A DNA stretch of 64,000 nucleotides from positions 767,712 to 831,711 of the forward strand of contig NZ_LNAL01000007.1 in the NCBI RefSeq assembly GCF_001483135.1, in the 5' to 3' direction. The translations under genes were made by a program, and so were the position numbers. Of this stretch, positions 16,960 to 25,326 are shown piece by piece. Positions within the stretch are counted from its first letter, which is position 1; each line of letters starts with the position of its first letter. This DNA is from Solirubrum puertoriconensis (lineage in GTDB: Bacteria > Bacteroidota > Bacteroidia > Cytophagales > Hymenobacteraceae). A model generated the notes under the pieces. It saw only the letters and a list, made by a program, of their open reading frames with translations, had not been told where the DNA came from and searched no databases.

Positions 16960-17676
16960 ATGCTGCGTCGAGTTTATGCTGCCGCTACACTGGCCCTTGG
17001 GTTGGCCTTGGTAGGGTGCGACAATACCACCGAGGCCCCAGCCGACCTAGGCAAGGATTACTACCCGCTGGCCGTGGGCACCACCCGCGTGTACCAGGTA
17101 GAAGACCGTGTGTGGCGCAACAACCAGATTACCAGCAGCAGCACCTCGCAAGTGCGCGAGCAGCTAATCGAAACTTACCGCGACGCCGCCGGCAAGCTTA
17201 CATATAAGCTGTTGCGCTCGGTACGCCCCAACGCAACCGCCGAGTGGCAGCCCGACAGCGCGCACACCCTAACGGTAAACGACCGCAACCTGCTGCTCAC
17301 GCGCAGCAATGTGCGCTCAGTGGAGCTAATCTTCCCGGTAAGGGCCGGTGCCGAATGGAACAAGCAAGCCTTCATCGCGCCCAACGACCCGACGGCAACC
17401 GTCGGCGACATTAACCGGCGCTATGAGGAAGTGGGCGTGCCCTTCAGCATTGGCGGGCGCAACTACGAAAACACGGTGAGCACCTTCGACGAAGGCGCCG
17501 ACCCCTTGTTTAAGATTTACCGGCATACCGTGCGCCAGGTGTATGCCAAAGGTATTGGCCCGGTGTACCGCGAGCGGATAAAGTACGACTACTGCCAAGG
17601 AACCTCGGGCAGTTGCTCTATCGGTACCGATTACATCGAGCAAGGCTGGGACCACAAAGAAACCCTGCTGCAATAG
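16960..17676 (+). CDS. Hypothetical lipoprotein
   Basis: A 238-residue predicted lipoprotein. The N-terminus has a basic start (MLRRV), a hydrophobic stretch and the lipobox LVGC with the lipidated Cys near residue 20. The mature part begins DNTTEAPADLGKDYYPL and has mostly beta-strand character, rich in Thr, Tyr and Arg. Two cysteines near the C-terminus (YDYCQGTSGSCS) could form a disulfide. I do not recognise the family. It lies 15 bases after mnmA and ends before a strong terminator, so it may be the last gene of that unit. Confidence 0.75.
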   Translation: MLRRVYAAATLALGLALVGCDNTTEAPADLGKDYYPLAVGTTRVYQVEDRVWRNNQITSSSTSQVREQLIETYRDAAGKLTYKLLRSVRPNATAEWQPDSAHTLTVNDRNLLLTRSNVRSVELIFPVRAGAEWNKQAFIAPNDPTATVGDINRRYEEVGVPFSIGGRNYENTVSTFDEGADPLFKIYRHTVRQVYAKGIGPVYRERIKYDYCQGTSGSCSIGTDYIEQGWDHKETLLQ

Positions 17677-17700
17677 CTGCCCGTTCGCGATTCAACCGCA

Positions 17701-17736
17701 AAAGCCCGCTTACCTGCTTAGGTGAGCGGGCTTTTT
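17701..17736 (+). terminator. Intrinsic terminator after the lipoprotein gene
   Basis: A 15-bp stem (17701-17715 with 17720-17734, one G-U pair), four-base loop GCTT and a short T-run. Confidence 0.85.
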
Positions 17737-17872
17737 AATGGGCCATAGTTACGAACGCACCCGCCGGAACCTAGGACGGCGGCAGGTATGTATTACCTGA
17801 ACACGCACCTGGGCCGAATCGGAGGCATTCCTTCTATTCTGTATCTTGTCAGGGTTTCGATTTACCACTCAC

Positions 17873-19561
17873 ATGCGCACCACCTCCTTGTGGCTAGTGC
17901 TGGGTTTGGCGGCTGGTACTGTGGCTTACGCCGCCACGCCGCCCAAACGCCCCACTGCCACCGTACGCCGGCACCTCATTTACTTCAAGGACAAAGCAGG
18001 CACTCCTTTTACCGTAAGCCAGCCGCGCGATTTTTTGTCGGAGCGGGCGATTCAGCGCCGGCAGCGGCAGGGTATTGCCGTGCAGCCGCGCGATTTGCCG
18101 GTGTCGCCGAACTATACCGCGCAGCTAAAGAACACCGCGGGAGTGCGCGTGCTGTACACCTCGCGGTGGTTTAACGCCGCGGTGGTCGAGTGCGATTCGG
18201 CGGCCCTAGGTCGGTTGCAGGGTTTGCCCTTTGTGCGGGCAGCCAACACCGTCAACCGAACAGCCCCTGCCAATCCGGTGCAGCCCACAGCTCCGGCGCC
18301 AAGCACAGCTGCTCGCACCACCGCCGAACGCGACCCAAACTACGGGCTAGGTTTCTGGCAAGCCGACATGCTCGGGGCCGTAACCATGCACAAAGCCGGT
18401 TACCAGGGCGAGGGCATGCACATTGCCGTGTTCGATGCGGGTTTTCCTGGGGTCGATCGAATGCCACTATTTGAGTCGATGCGCAACGAAGGCCGCCTGC
18501 TAAGCACCTTCGATTTTGTCGACCGCGACAAGACGGTGTACGAGAAAAGCACCCACGGTACGCTATGCCTCTCCACCATGGGCGGCAACCAGCCGGGTAC
18601 CTTTATCGGCACGGCGCCCAAGGCCAGCTACCACCTGATGATTACTGAGGATACACGCTCGGAGCAGCACGTTGAGGAAGTAAACTGGCTGCTGGCCGCC
18701 GAGTATGCCGATTCGGTAGGGGTTGACATCATTAGCTCCTCGCTCGGTTACAACACCTTTGATGCGCCCTCGCGCGACTACTCGTATCAGGATATGAACG
18801 GCCGCACCGCCATAGCCAGCCGCGCGGCTACCATGGCAGCGCGTACCGGTATTCTGGTAGTGAACTCGGCTGGCAACGATGGCGCCAACAGCTGGCGCTA
18901 CATCGGCGCGCCGGCCGATGCCGATTCGGTGCTGACTGTGGGGGCGGTTGACTCGCTGCGCCAACAAGCTATTTTCAGCTCAATCGGCCCAACGGCCGAT
19001 GGCCGCATCAAGCCTAACGTGTCGGCGCAGGGCGTGGCCTCGGTTGTCGTGAACGTGGGCAACGTGATACAGCGCGGCAACGGAACCTCGTATGCTTGCC
19101 CCATCACGGCGGGCATGGCGGCGGGCTTCTGGCAAGCCAACCCCACGCTTTCGGCGCAGCAGGTAATCGAGTGGCTGCAGCGCAGCGCCACCCAGGCCAA
19201 CCGCCCCGATAACCTCCAGGGCTACGGCATTCCGAGCTTCACGAGGGCTTACAATCTGCTCCACCCCAACAATCCGTTGGCAGCGAAAAGCAGCCACAAC
19301 CCCGGTGGCGAGATGAGCATATTTCCGAACCCGGCTGGGCGCGAGTTGGCGCTGAAGCTGCCCGAAGCGTTTCAACACAAACCTCTGCGGGTGCGCATCA
19401 CCGACATGAAGGGCGCCTTGGTAAAAGAACTGCAGCTAGCACCCTCGTCGGGCGAGCGGGTGCCGTTGCGCCTAGGCAGCCTAAAGCCAGGGCAATACAA
19501 CTGCACGGTGTATGCTGGCAGTACCACGCCACCGCGTTCTGTTCGCTTTATGCAGCAGTAA
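17873..19561 (+). CDS. Secreted subtilisin-family serine peptidase with T9SS sorting tail
   Basis: A 562-residue S8 peptidase starting at ATG 17873 (MRTTSLWLV, signal peptide to about AYAA). An N-terminal prodomain of about 110 residues precedes the catalytic domain. Visible catalytic residues: Asp188 in VFDAGFPG, His228 in STHGTL, oxyanion Asn335 in SAGND and Ser406 in NGTSYACP, so the triad is complete. The last 80 residues (from SIFPNPAGRELALKL) are a Por-secretion-type C-terminal sorting domain, which sends proteins through the type IX system to the surface or medium. It is probably a nutrient-gathering or processing protease. Confidence 0.9.
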   Translation: MRTTSLWLVLGLAAGTVAYAATPPKRPTATVRRHLIYFKDKAGTPFTVSQPRDFLSERAIQRRQRQGIAVQPRDLPVSPNYTAQLKNTAGVRVLYTSRWFNAAVVECDSAALGRLQGLPFVRAANTVNRTAPANPVQPTAPAPSTAARTTAERDPNYGLGFWQADMLGAVTMHKAGYQGEGMHIAVFDAGFPGVDRMPLFESMRNEGRLLSTFDFVDRDKTVYEKSTHGTLCLSTMGGNQPGTFIGTAPKASYHLMITEDTRSEQHVEEVNWLLAAEYADSVGVDIISSSLGYNTFDAPSRDYSYQDMNGRTAIASRAATMAARTGILVVNSAGNDGANSWRYIGAPADADSVLTVGAVDSLRQQAIFSSIGPTADGRIKPNVSAQGVASVVVNVGNVIQRGNGTSYACPITAGMAAGFWQANPTLSAQQVIEWLQRSATQANRPDNLQGYGIPSFTRAYNLLHPNNPLAAKSSHNPGGEMSIFPNPAGRELALKLPEAFQHKPLRVRITDMKGALVKELQLAPSSGERVPLRLGSLKPGQYNCTVYAGSTTPPRSVRFMQQ

Positions 19562-19595
19562 AGGTTTCCCTAGGTTCGAAAGACTTACCATCCGC

Positions 19596-19633
19596 AAGCC
19601 CGGTGCGCTCCTTGCGCGCCGGGCTTCTGTTTT
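19596..19633 (+). terminator. Intrinsic terminator after the subtilase gene
   Basis: A 13-bp stem (19596-19608 with 19614-19626, one G-U pair), loop TCCTT and the tail CTGTTTT. Confidence 0.8.
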
Positions 19634-19708
19634 AACCTAGGGTTAACAGATGCTCGATTGCCTGCCCCGATAGCCGCAATCTATTCAGGGCTTTACTACC
19701 TTCGTGGC

Positions 19709-20404
19709 ATGAGTTCCTCTCGCCGAATTGCTCCCTTGCTGGCGCCCTCGCTGCTGGCCGCCGATTTTGCCAATCTGCAAGCCGAAACTGCGCGCCTCGC
19801 CGGCAGCGCTGCCGACTGGCTGCACTGCGACATTATGGATGGCCGGTTTGTGCCGAATATCTCGTTCGGTATTCCGGTGCTCGAGGCCATCAAGCGCCAC
19901 GCCCAGCAGCCGCTTGATGTGCACCTCATGATTGAAGACCCGCAGAACTACCTAGAGGCCTTCCGCAATGCCGGCGCCGAAGTTATTACGGTGCACTACG
20001 AAGCGTGCCCGCACCTGCACCGCGTAATTCAGCAAATCAAGAAGTTGGGTTGCCGCGCCGGTGTGGCCCTCAACCCGCACACGCCGGCCTGGGTGCTGCA
20101 GGATATCGCCGCCGATCTGGATTTGGTGTGCGTAATGTCGGTGAACCCCGGTTTCGGCGGGCAGAGCTTTATTCCGCATACGCTGCAAAAGGTAGCCGAG
20201 CTAAAAGAGCTGCTAACCGATTGCGGCTCCGAAGCCCTGATTGAGGTGGACGGCGGCGTAAACCAACAAAACGCCGTGCCGCTGGTTGAGGCCGGTGCCG
20301 ATGTGCTGGTGGCTGGTTCGTTTGTGTTTAACTCGCCCGATCCGGTGGCTACGCTAGCCGATTTGCGCGCGCAGCTTACTGCCGCTATTACCGCAAGTAA
20401 TTAA
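19709..20404 (+). CDS. rpe: Ribulose-phosphate 3-epimerase
   Basis: A 231-residue TIM-barrel enzyme of the pentose phosphate pathway, interconverting ribulose 5-phosphate and xylulose 5-phosphate. Signatures: APSLLAADF near the start, HCDIMDGRFVPNISFG with metal ligands, DVHLMI, MSVNPGFGGQ and IEVDGGV. The ATG at 19709 is chosen over an in-frame start at 19658 because MSSSRRIAPLLAPSLL gives the normal length. Its TAA shares one base with the ATG of the following TonB-dependent receptor (TAATG), so translation of the two is probably coupled. Confidence 0.95.
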   Translation: MSSSRRIAPLLAPSLLAADFANLQAETARLAGSAADWLHCDIMDGRFVPNISFGIPVLEAIKRHAQQPLDVHLMIEDPQNYLEAFRNAGAEVITVHYEACPHLHRVIQQIKKLGCRAGVALNPHTPAWVLQDIAADLDLVCVMSVNPGFGGQSFIPHTLQKVAELKELLTDCGSEALIEVDGGVNQQNAVPLVEAGADVLVAGSFVFNSPDPVATLADLRAQLTAAITASN

Positions 20405-22932
20405 TGGGCGTAAGTCGTCGTCGAAAGCACGTGTGGCCGGTAGTGGTGGTGCGAGGTTTATTGTGCTTGCCGGCCGCGGCTGCGGTATCCGTTACTGTGG
20501 GCTTTGCTCAGGAGCAGCCCGCCCTGCAGGTTGAGCTGAGCGGCACCGTATCCAATGCCGACGGCATGCCCATCGAGCAAGCGGCCGTGGCGGTGGTTGG
20601 CCAAGCAGGTGGCACCAACACCAACGATGCCGGCGAATTCCGGCTGACGGTAGCTCGCCCCACTAGCGGCCAGCCGTTGGTGTTGGTGGTGCGCCGCCTA
20701 GGTTACACCACGCTGCGCCGAACCATTCAGCCGCAAGACCTAACCGACGGCCGGGCAACCCTGCGGCTTACGCTGCAGAGCAGCGCCCGCACCATTGATA
20801 ACGTAACCGTGCGGGGCCAACGCGGCGAAGACACGCGCGAGCAAATCAGCCTTACGCAGCTCGATCCGCGGGCCATTAAGGAAGTGCCTTCGGCGTTCGG
20901 CGACTTCAACAAGGTGCTCACGACGCTGCCCGGCGTAGTGGCCAACAACGAGCTGACGAGCACCTACTCCGTGCGCGGCGGTAACTACGACGAAAACCTG
21001 GTTTACGTCAACGGCATCGAGATTTACCGGCCGTTTCTGGTGACGGCGGCGCAGCAGGAGGGCCTGAGTTTCGTGAACCCCGATTTGGTGGAGCGCGTCG
21101 ATTTTACCTCGGGCGGCTGGCAGCCGCGCTTCGGCGATAAGCTGTCGTCGGTGCTCAACATCGAGTACAAGCAGCCGCAACGCAATGCTGCCTCCGTAAC
21201 GGGGAGCTTGGTAGGCGGCGCGGCGCACGTCGAGTCGATTTCGAAATCGGGCCGGGTAAGCTACCTGGCCGGTGCGCGGTACAAAAATGCCCAGTACGTG
21301 CTTCGCTCGTTGCGCAGCGCGCAAGGCGCCTACGACCCTACCTTTATGGATGGGCAAGTGTACGTGCGGGCGGCCCTAGGTCCGCAAGACGACCTGCAAC
21401 GCACCAGTTTGGGGTTGTTAGCTTCGGCCGCGCGCAACAACTTTCGGTTCGCGCCCCAGAGTGGGCAGGTTACCTTCAGCACCGGTACCAACGAGTTTCA
21501 GCGCCTGTTTATCGGCTACGCCGGTTACGAGCGCATGCAGTACGATACGTACCAGGGCGGCCTCAACCTTACGCACCACTTCACGCCCAAACTCACCGGC
21601 GAGCTGATTGCCGGCGGCCTGCTTACCCGCGAGTGGGAGTTTCGGGATGTAGAGGCTGCGTACCGGCTGGCTGACATCGACCGCGACCCTAACTCACGCA
21701 CCTTCAACCAAGCCGTGCGCCAGCGCGACGTAGGCTCGCGCTTCGACCACTCGCGCAACCGCCTCGATGCCTGGATTGCCAGCCTCGAAGCGCGCGGCAC
21801 CTATCAGCCTTCGGAACGGCACACCCTGCGCTTTGGCGTGAAAGGCGGGCGCGAGAACATCGACGACCGTCTCGACGAATACACCTTCGTCGACTCGGCC
21901 GACTTTGTGCCGGTACAGCGCTTCACGCGCCTGCGTACCGATCTGAACCTGGAATCGGCGCGGGTGCAGGGCTACGGGCAGCATACCTGGCGGCTCGATT
22001 CGCTGCGGACGCTTACTTATGGTGTGCGTCTGCACTATTGGTCCGTCAACAACCAGCTCACGGTAAGCCCGCGGGTGCAGTACTCGGCCATCAGCCGCCG
22101 CAACCCGCGGCTGTCGTACAAAGCGGCTACGGGCTTGTACTACCAGCCACCGTTTTACCGCGAGCTGCGCAACCAATTGGGCGTGCTCAACCGCGAGTTG
22201 AAGGCGCAGCGCTCCGTGCATTTTATCGTCGGGAGCGAGTACCGCTTGAAAGCCGCCGGCCGGCCGTTTCAGCTCACTACCGAAGCTTACTTCAAGTACC
22301 TCACCGACGTAATTCCGTACGACGTCGACAACGTGCGCTTGCGCTACTTCGGCCAAAACCTGGCCACGGCCTATGCGGCTGGGCTTGATGCGCGGTTCAG
22401 CGGTGAGTTTGTGCGCGGGGCCGAGTCGTGGTTTAGCTTGGGCGTACTCACTACCCGCGAAAACCTGCGCGGCGATTTTATCACGCAGTACGACTCCCTA
22501 GGTAACATCACCGGGCAAAAGGAAAAGGGCTACATCCGCCGACCCAGCGACCAACGCCTGAACCTTGGAATATTCTTTCAGGACCATTTGCCCGAAAACC
22601 CCTCGGTGCGCGGCTACGTGAACGTGGTGTTTGGTACGGGCTTGCCTTTTAGCCCGCCCGGCTTGCCCGAGCTGCGCGGTACCAGCAAGCTTACCCGCAG
22701 CTACAAGCGCGTCGACCTAGGTTTTTCCAAGGTTCTCAGTCTTCGCACCGATCAGCAGCGCAGCTTCTACGAACCCGAAAGCATCTGGATGGGCCTGGAA
22801 ATTCTGAATGTGCTGGCCGCTAACAACGTGGCAGGCTACAGCTACATTCAGGATCTGAACGGGACTACATACGGCGTACCCAATTACCTTTCGCAGCGCG
22901 TTATCAACCTGCGGGTAATTGCCCGTTTTTAA
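20404..22932 (+). CDS. TonB-dependent receptor with carboxypeptidase-like N-terminal domain
   Basis: An 842-residue outer-membrane receptor. After a basic N-region and signal peptide (ending near GFAQEQ), residues about 45-125 form a carboxypeptidase-D-regulatory-like domain (VELSGTVSNADG), followed by a plug domain (VPSAFGDFNKVLTTLPGV, then SVRGGNYDENLVYVNGIEI) and a long beta-barrel ending in VIARF. The substrate is unknown; no SusD partner is adjacent. Its ATG overlaps the stop of rpe by one base, an odd pairing of a sugar-phosphate enzyme and a receptor. A strong bidirectional terminator follows. Confidence 0.9.
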   Translation: MGVSRRRKHVWPVVVVRGLLCLPAAAAVSVTVGFAQEQPALQVELSGTVSNADGMPIEQAAVAVVGQAGGTNTNDAGEFRLTVARPTSGQPLVLVVRRLGYTTLRRTIQPQDLTDGRATLRLTLQSSARTIDNVTVRGQRGEDTREQISLTQLDPRAIKEVPSAFGDFNKVLTTLPGVVANNELTSTYSVRGGNYDENLVYVNGIEIYRPFLVTAAQQEGLSFVNPDLVERVDFTSGGWQPRFGDKLSSVLNIEYKQPQRNAASVTGSLVGGAAHVESISKSGRVSYLAGARYKNAQYVLRSLRSAQGAYDPTFMDGQVYVRAALGPQDDLQRTSLGLLASAARNNFRFAPQSGQVTFSTGTNEFQRLFIGYAGYERMQYDTYQGGLNLTHHFTPKLTGELIAGGLLTREWEFRDVEAAYRLADIDRDPNSRTFNQAVRQRDVGSRFDHSRNRLDAWIASLEARGTYQPSERHTLRFGVKGGRENIDDRLDEYTFVDSADFVPVQRFTRLRTDLNLESARVQGYGQHTWRLDSLRTLTYGVRLHYWSVNNQLTVSPRVQYSAISRRNPRLSYKAATGLYYQPPFYRELRNQLGVLNRELKAQRSVHFIVGSEYRLKAAGRPFQLTTEAYFKYLTDVIPYDVDNVRLRYFGQNLATAYAAGLDARFSGEFVRGAESWFSLGVLTTRENLRGDFITQYDSLGNITGQKEKGYIRRPSDQRLNLGIFFQDHLPENPSVRGYVNVVFGTGLPFSPPGLPELRGTSKLTRSYKRVDLGFSKVLSLRTDQQRSFYEPESIWMGLEILNVLAANNVAGYSYIQDLNGTTYGVPNYLSQRVINLRVIARF

Positions 22933-22955
22933 GCCGAACCAGAAAGGCTACTCAC

Positions 22956-22984
22956 AAAAAAAGGCCGCACAAGCGGCCTTTTTT
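22956..22984. terminator. Bidirectional terminator between convergent genes
   Basis: An A-run, then GGCCGC (22963-22968), loop ACAA, GCGGCC (22973-22978) and a T-run. It can act on both strands, ending the receptor gene and the DUF2911 gene. Confidence 0.9.
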
Positions 22985-23004
22985 ATGCTACCTACAAAGG
23001 GCGG

Positions 23005-23865
23005 TTAGTACGCCTTCGACTGCCACTCCGTAAGAGCGAGCCGCATGTTGGGCAGTTGAGTTTTAAACGACTCGTCGTCTTTGTCGCCCATTTTGATGGC
23101 GCGACGGGCAATTTCAACGGCCGATAGGTAATCTTCTTTTTGCGCCATTAGGCGAGCCTTCAGCCAATTATTCGTGTAGCTGTCGTTAAGCTCAATGGCG
23201 CGGTTGATGTACTTCAGGGCTAGCTCAGCCTCCAAACGATTTTGAATCAGGTAGTCGGCGGCTTGCGCCAGTAGCTGCGGATCATTGGGACGCTCGGTAA
23301 GGGCCGCTTGCATGGCATTCAGCACCTTGGCGTGCACGTTGGTGCGGATGGTAACCGAAATGGTTTTTTCTTCCCACGACAGGTTAAGCTTGGCCGAGTT
23401 AGCGCGTACATCAGAAAACCAGTACATCAAGGTTTCGCGCATCGGGCTTTGCTCGGGCATCACGGGTACACGTAATTGGTCGTCTTTGGCATCGTAGCCC
23501 TCCGAGCCCCAATGGGTGGTTACCTTGTTCAGGATAAATTGCCAATCGTGCTCGGCCGAAGGCAGCATGTAAAGCGAGTATTTGCCTGCGGGTACCGTTT
23601 TGTTGCCAATGCGCACCGAGTCGGAAAACGAGATGATCGTATTCTCGTTGGCACCCGCCCGCCACACTTGGTCGTAGGGTACCAGCTGGCCCCAAATGGC
23701 CCGGTTGCGCACCGCGGGGGTATGGTAGTCGACGGTTATTTCGGTAAGACCTACTGTCTGGCTAATCAAAGCATGAGGGCTGGCCTGGGGCAGGGTAAAC
23801 TGCTGCGCCTGCGCAACCGATAAACACAACACAAAAGCCAGAAAAAAACAAATAACGCGCGACAT
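23005..23865 (-). CDS. DUF2911 domain protein with C-terminal TPR-like region
   Basis: A 286-residue exported protein of unknown function. The ATG at 23865 (MSRVICFFLAFVLCLSVAQAQ) gives a clear signal peptide; a longer in-frame start at 23892 does not. Residues about 25-170 match DUF2911 (VTVDYHTPAVRNRAIWGQLVPY-like opening, then WRAGANENTIISFSDSV). The C-terminal 110 residues look like TPR helices (AELALKYINRAIELNDSY). The family is widespread in Bacteroidota and probably periplasmic. No role can be assigned. It is transcribed toward the shared terminator and away from the his operon. Confidence 0.85.
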   Translation of the reverse strand: MSRVICFFLAFVLCLSVAQAQQFTLPQASPHALISQTVGLTEITVDYHTPAVRNRAIWGQLVPYDQVWRAGANENTIISFSDSVRIGNKTVPAGKYSLYMLPSAEHDWQFILNKVTTHWGSEGYDAKDDQLRVPVMPEQSPMRETLMYWFSDVRANSAKLNLSWEEKTISVTIRTNVHAKVLNAMQAALTERPNDPQLLAQAADYLIQNRLEAELALKYINRAIELNDSYTNNWLKARLMAQKEDYLSAVEIARRAIKMGDKDDESFKTQLPNMRLALTEWQSKAY

Positions 23866-24003
23866 AAGCTGATGCAGGAGGTGGGGTAGCAACGTTCGGA
23901 GCGAGGTTTATAGTGCCAAGATACGACAAGCCAAAAGGGCCAGGGTTTAAAACCACATCATCATGTGGGAGTTAAATTGTATGAACCCGGTAAAAATCGG
24001 CTC

Positions 24004-24033
24004 TTGCGAAAATCATTCCGGTGTTTACCTTTG
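24004..24033 (+). promoter_or_regulatory. Promoter of the histidine operon
   Basis: TTG at 24004-24006 and TACCTTTG at 24026-24033 with a 19-base spacer match the Bacteroidota primary-sigma consensus (-33 TTG, -7 TAnnTTTG). Transcription should begin near 24040, shortly before the leader peptide ATG at 24053. Confidence 0.75.
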
Positions 24034-24052
24034 CGCAACTCATCCCTGCCGC

Positions 24053-24166
24053 ATGCCCCTAGCTGCTTTATTGCGCACCACCTTGTTGCCGGTTGCCCCA
24101 CATTGGGCTGCTGCACACGGGCATGCTGGCCACCATCACCACCATTCCTCCACGGGAGAGGAATAA
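24053..24166 (+). CDS. hisL: Histidine operon leader peptide
   Basis: A 37-codon open frame starting 20 bases after the -7 box and about 180 bases before hisG. It encodes a peptide starting MPLAALLRTTLL with eight His, seven of them within residues 22-31 (AHGHAGHHHHHSS). Five consecutive His codons (CAC CAT CAC CAC CAT) lie at 24131-24145. A run of His codons in a short leader before his genes is the hallmark of ribosome-mediated attenuation in enterobacteria. The peptide sequence itself is unlike E. coli HisL, so this would be an independent version. The gene symbol reflects role, not homology. Confidence 0.75.
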   Translation: MPLAALLRTTLLPVAPHWAAAHGHAGHHHHHSSTGEE

Positions 24167-24182
24167 ACTACGTATAAGTGTT

Positions 24183-24309
24183 CGGCTACGGTCCGAACCT
24201 ACGTCGCCCCAGCCGGTTTGGTCATTGCGTAATCCACCTAGGATTGGCAGCTCCGGCACCCCTTTTCATTTTCTGGCGTTCTGCGTACTTGTGCAGCCGT
24301 AGCGGCTGC
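24183..24309 (+). promoter_or_regulatory. Candidate his attenuator structures
   Basis: GCAGCCG (24293-24299) and CGGCTGC (24303-24309) form a perfect 7-bp hairpin followed by T-rich but interrupted sequence up to hisG. GCTACGG at 24185-24191 could instead pair with CCGTAGC at 24297-24303, which would disrupt that hairpin. This is the layout of an attenuator/antiterminator pair, but the missing clean U-run makes it tentative. Confidence 0.4.
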
Positions 24310-24346
24310 TTGCTGGCGTCATTCCCGTTGTTACTGTTTCTTGTTC

Positions 24347-25198
24347 ATGATCCGTCTGGCCATCCAGAAATCGGGCCGCCTCAGCGAAGACTCTTTGTCG
24401 TTGATTCGCGAGTGTGGCATTAGCTTCGTTAGCAGCTCGTACAAGCTCAAAACCGAAGCCACCAATTTCCCCCTCGAAATTCTTTACCTGCGCGACGACG
24501 ACATTCCCGGCTACGTGCAGGACGGCGTAGCCGACCTCGGCGTGGTAGGCCAGAACGTGCTGGTTGAAGCCGGCCTGCCCGAGCTGGAGGTGGAACCCCT
24601 AGGTTTCAGCAAGTGCCGCTTGTCGTTGGCAGTGCCGCGCGGCGAGGCCTATGCATCGGTAGCCGATTTGCAGGGCAAGAACATTGCAACCTCGTACCCG
24701 CAAATCCTGGGTACTTACCTGGCGGGCCACGGCGTACAGGCCAATCTGCACACCATCAGCGGCTCGGTGGAAATTGCCCCGAGCATCGGGCTGGCCGACG
24801 CCATCTGCGACATCGTTTCGTCGGGCTCGACGCTGCTGGGCAATGGCCTGCGCGAAGTAGAAACCGTGTTTCGCTCCGAAGCCGTGCTGATTGCCAACCG
24901 CTCGTTGTCGGCCGAGAAGCAGAACCTGCTGGAGCAGCTGCAATTCCGGATGCAGGCCGTGCGCCGCGCCCGTCGCAACAAGTACATCGTGCTGAACGCG
25001 CCCGTGGCGTCGCTCGATGCCGTGAAGGCACTGCTGCCCGGTATCAAGTCGCCTACCGTAACGCCGTTGGCCGAGCAAGGCTGGGTGTCGGTGCAGTCGG
25101 TGGTGAATGAGGACGACTTTTGGCATGTTACCGATCAGCTGAAAGCCGTTGGTGCCGAAGGCATTCTGGTGCTGCCCATCGAGAAAATGATCAGCTAG
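24347..25198 (+). CDS. hisG: ATP phosphoribosyltransferase, long form
   Basis: First enzyme of histidine synthesis, joining ATP and PRPP. 283 residues from ATG 24347 (MIRLAIQKSGRLSEDSL); a TTG six bases earlier is the alternative start. The PRPP-binding region DIVSSGSTLLGNGL is at about residue 160, and the C-terminal 75 residues (VQSVVNEDDFWHVTDQLKAV region) are the regulatory ACT-like domain of long-form HisG, which binds histidine for feedback control and does not need HisZ. It heads the operon after the leader peptide. Confidence 0.95.
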   Translation: MIRLAIQKSGRLSEDSLSLIRECGISFVSSSYKLKTEATNFPLEILYLRDDDIPGYVQDGVADLGVVGQNVLVEAGLPELEVEPLGFSKCRLSLAVPRGEAYASVADLQGKNIATSYPQILGTYLAGHGVQANLHTISGSVEIAPSIGLADAICDIVSSGSTLLGNGLREVETVFRSEAVLIANRSLSAEKQNLLEQLQFRMQAVRRARRNKYIVLNAPVASLDAVKALLPGIKSPTVTPLAEQGWVSVQSVVNEDDFWHVTDQLKAVGAEGILVLPIEKMIS

Positions 25199-25210
25199 TA
25201 GTGCTTATGC

Positions 25211-25286
25211 CTTAGCTGAATCGGGATTGAGCGGGTATGTGTTGCCAAGTGCACCTAGCCCGTTACGATAATCCTCAAGTGCTAAG
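25211..25286. repeat. Imperfect hairpin between hisG and hisD
   Basis: CTTAGC (25211-25216) with GCTAAG (25281-25286), GGATT with AATCC, and CGGG with CCCG form a stepped stem across most of the 128-base gap. Interruptions make it weaker than the later his repeats. Confidence 0.45.
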
Positions 25287-25326
25287 CCCTAACACCAGAA
25301 GCCTACTACTACCAAAGCCCTAACAG

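Noticed and set aside
19697..19704. TACCTTCG just before rpe as a promoter -7 box
   Set aside because: It would place transcription start at or after the ATG and has no -33 box at the right spacing, so it was not listed.
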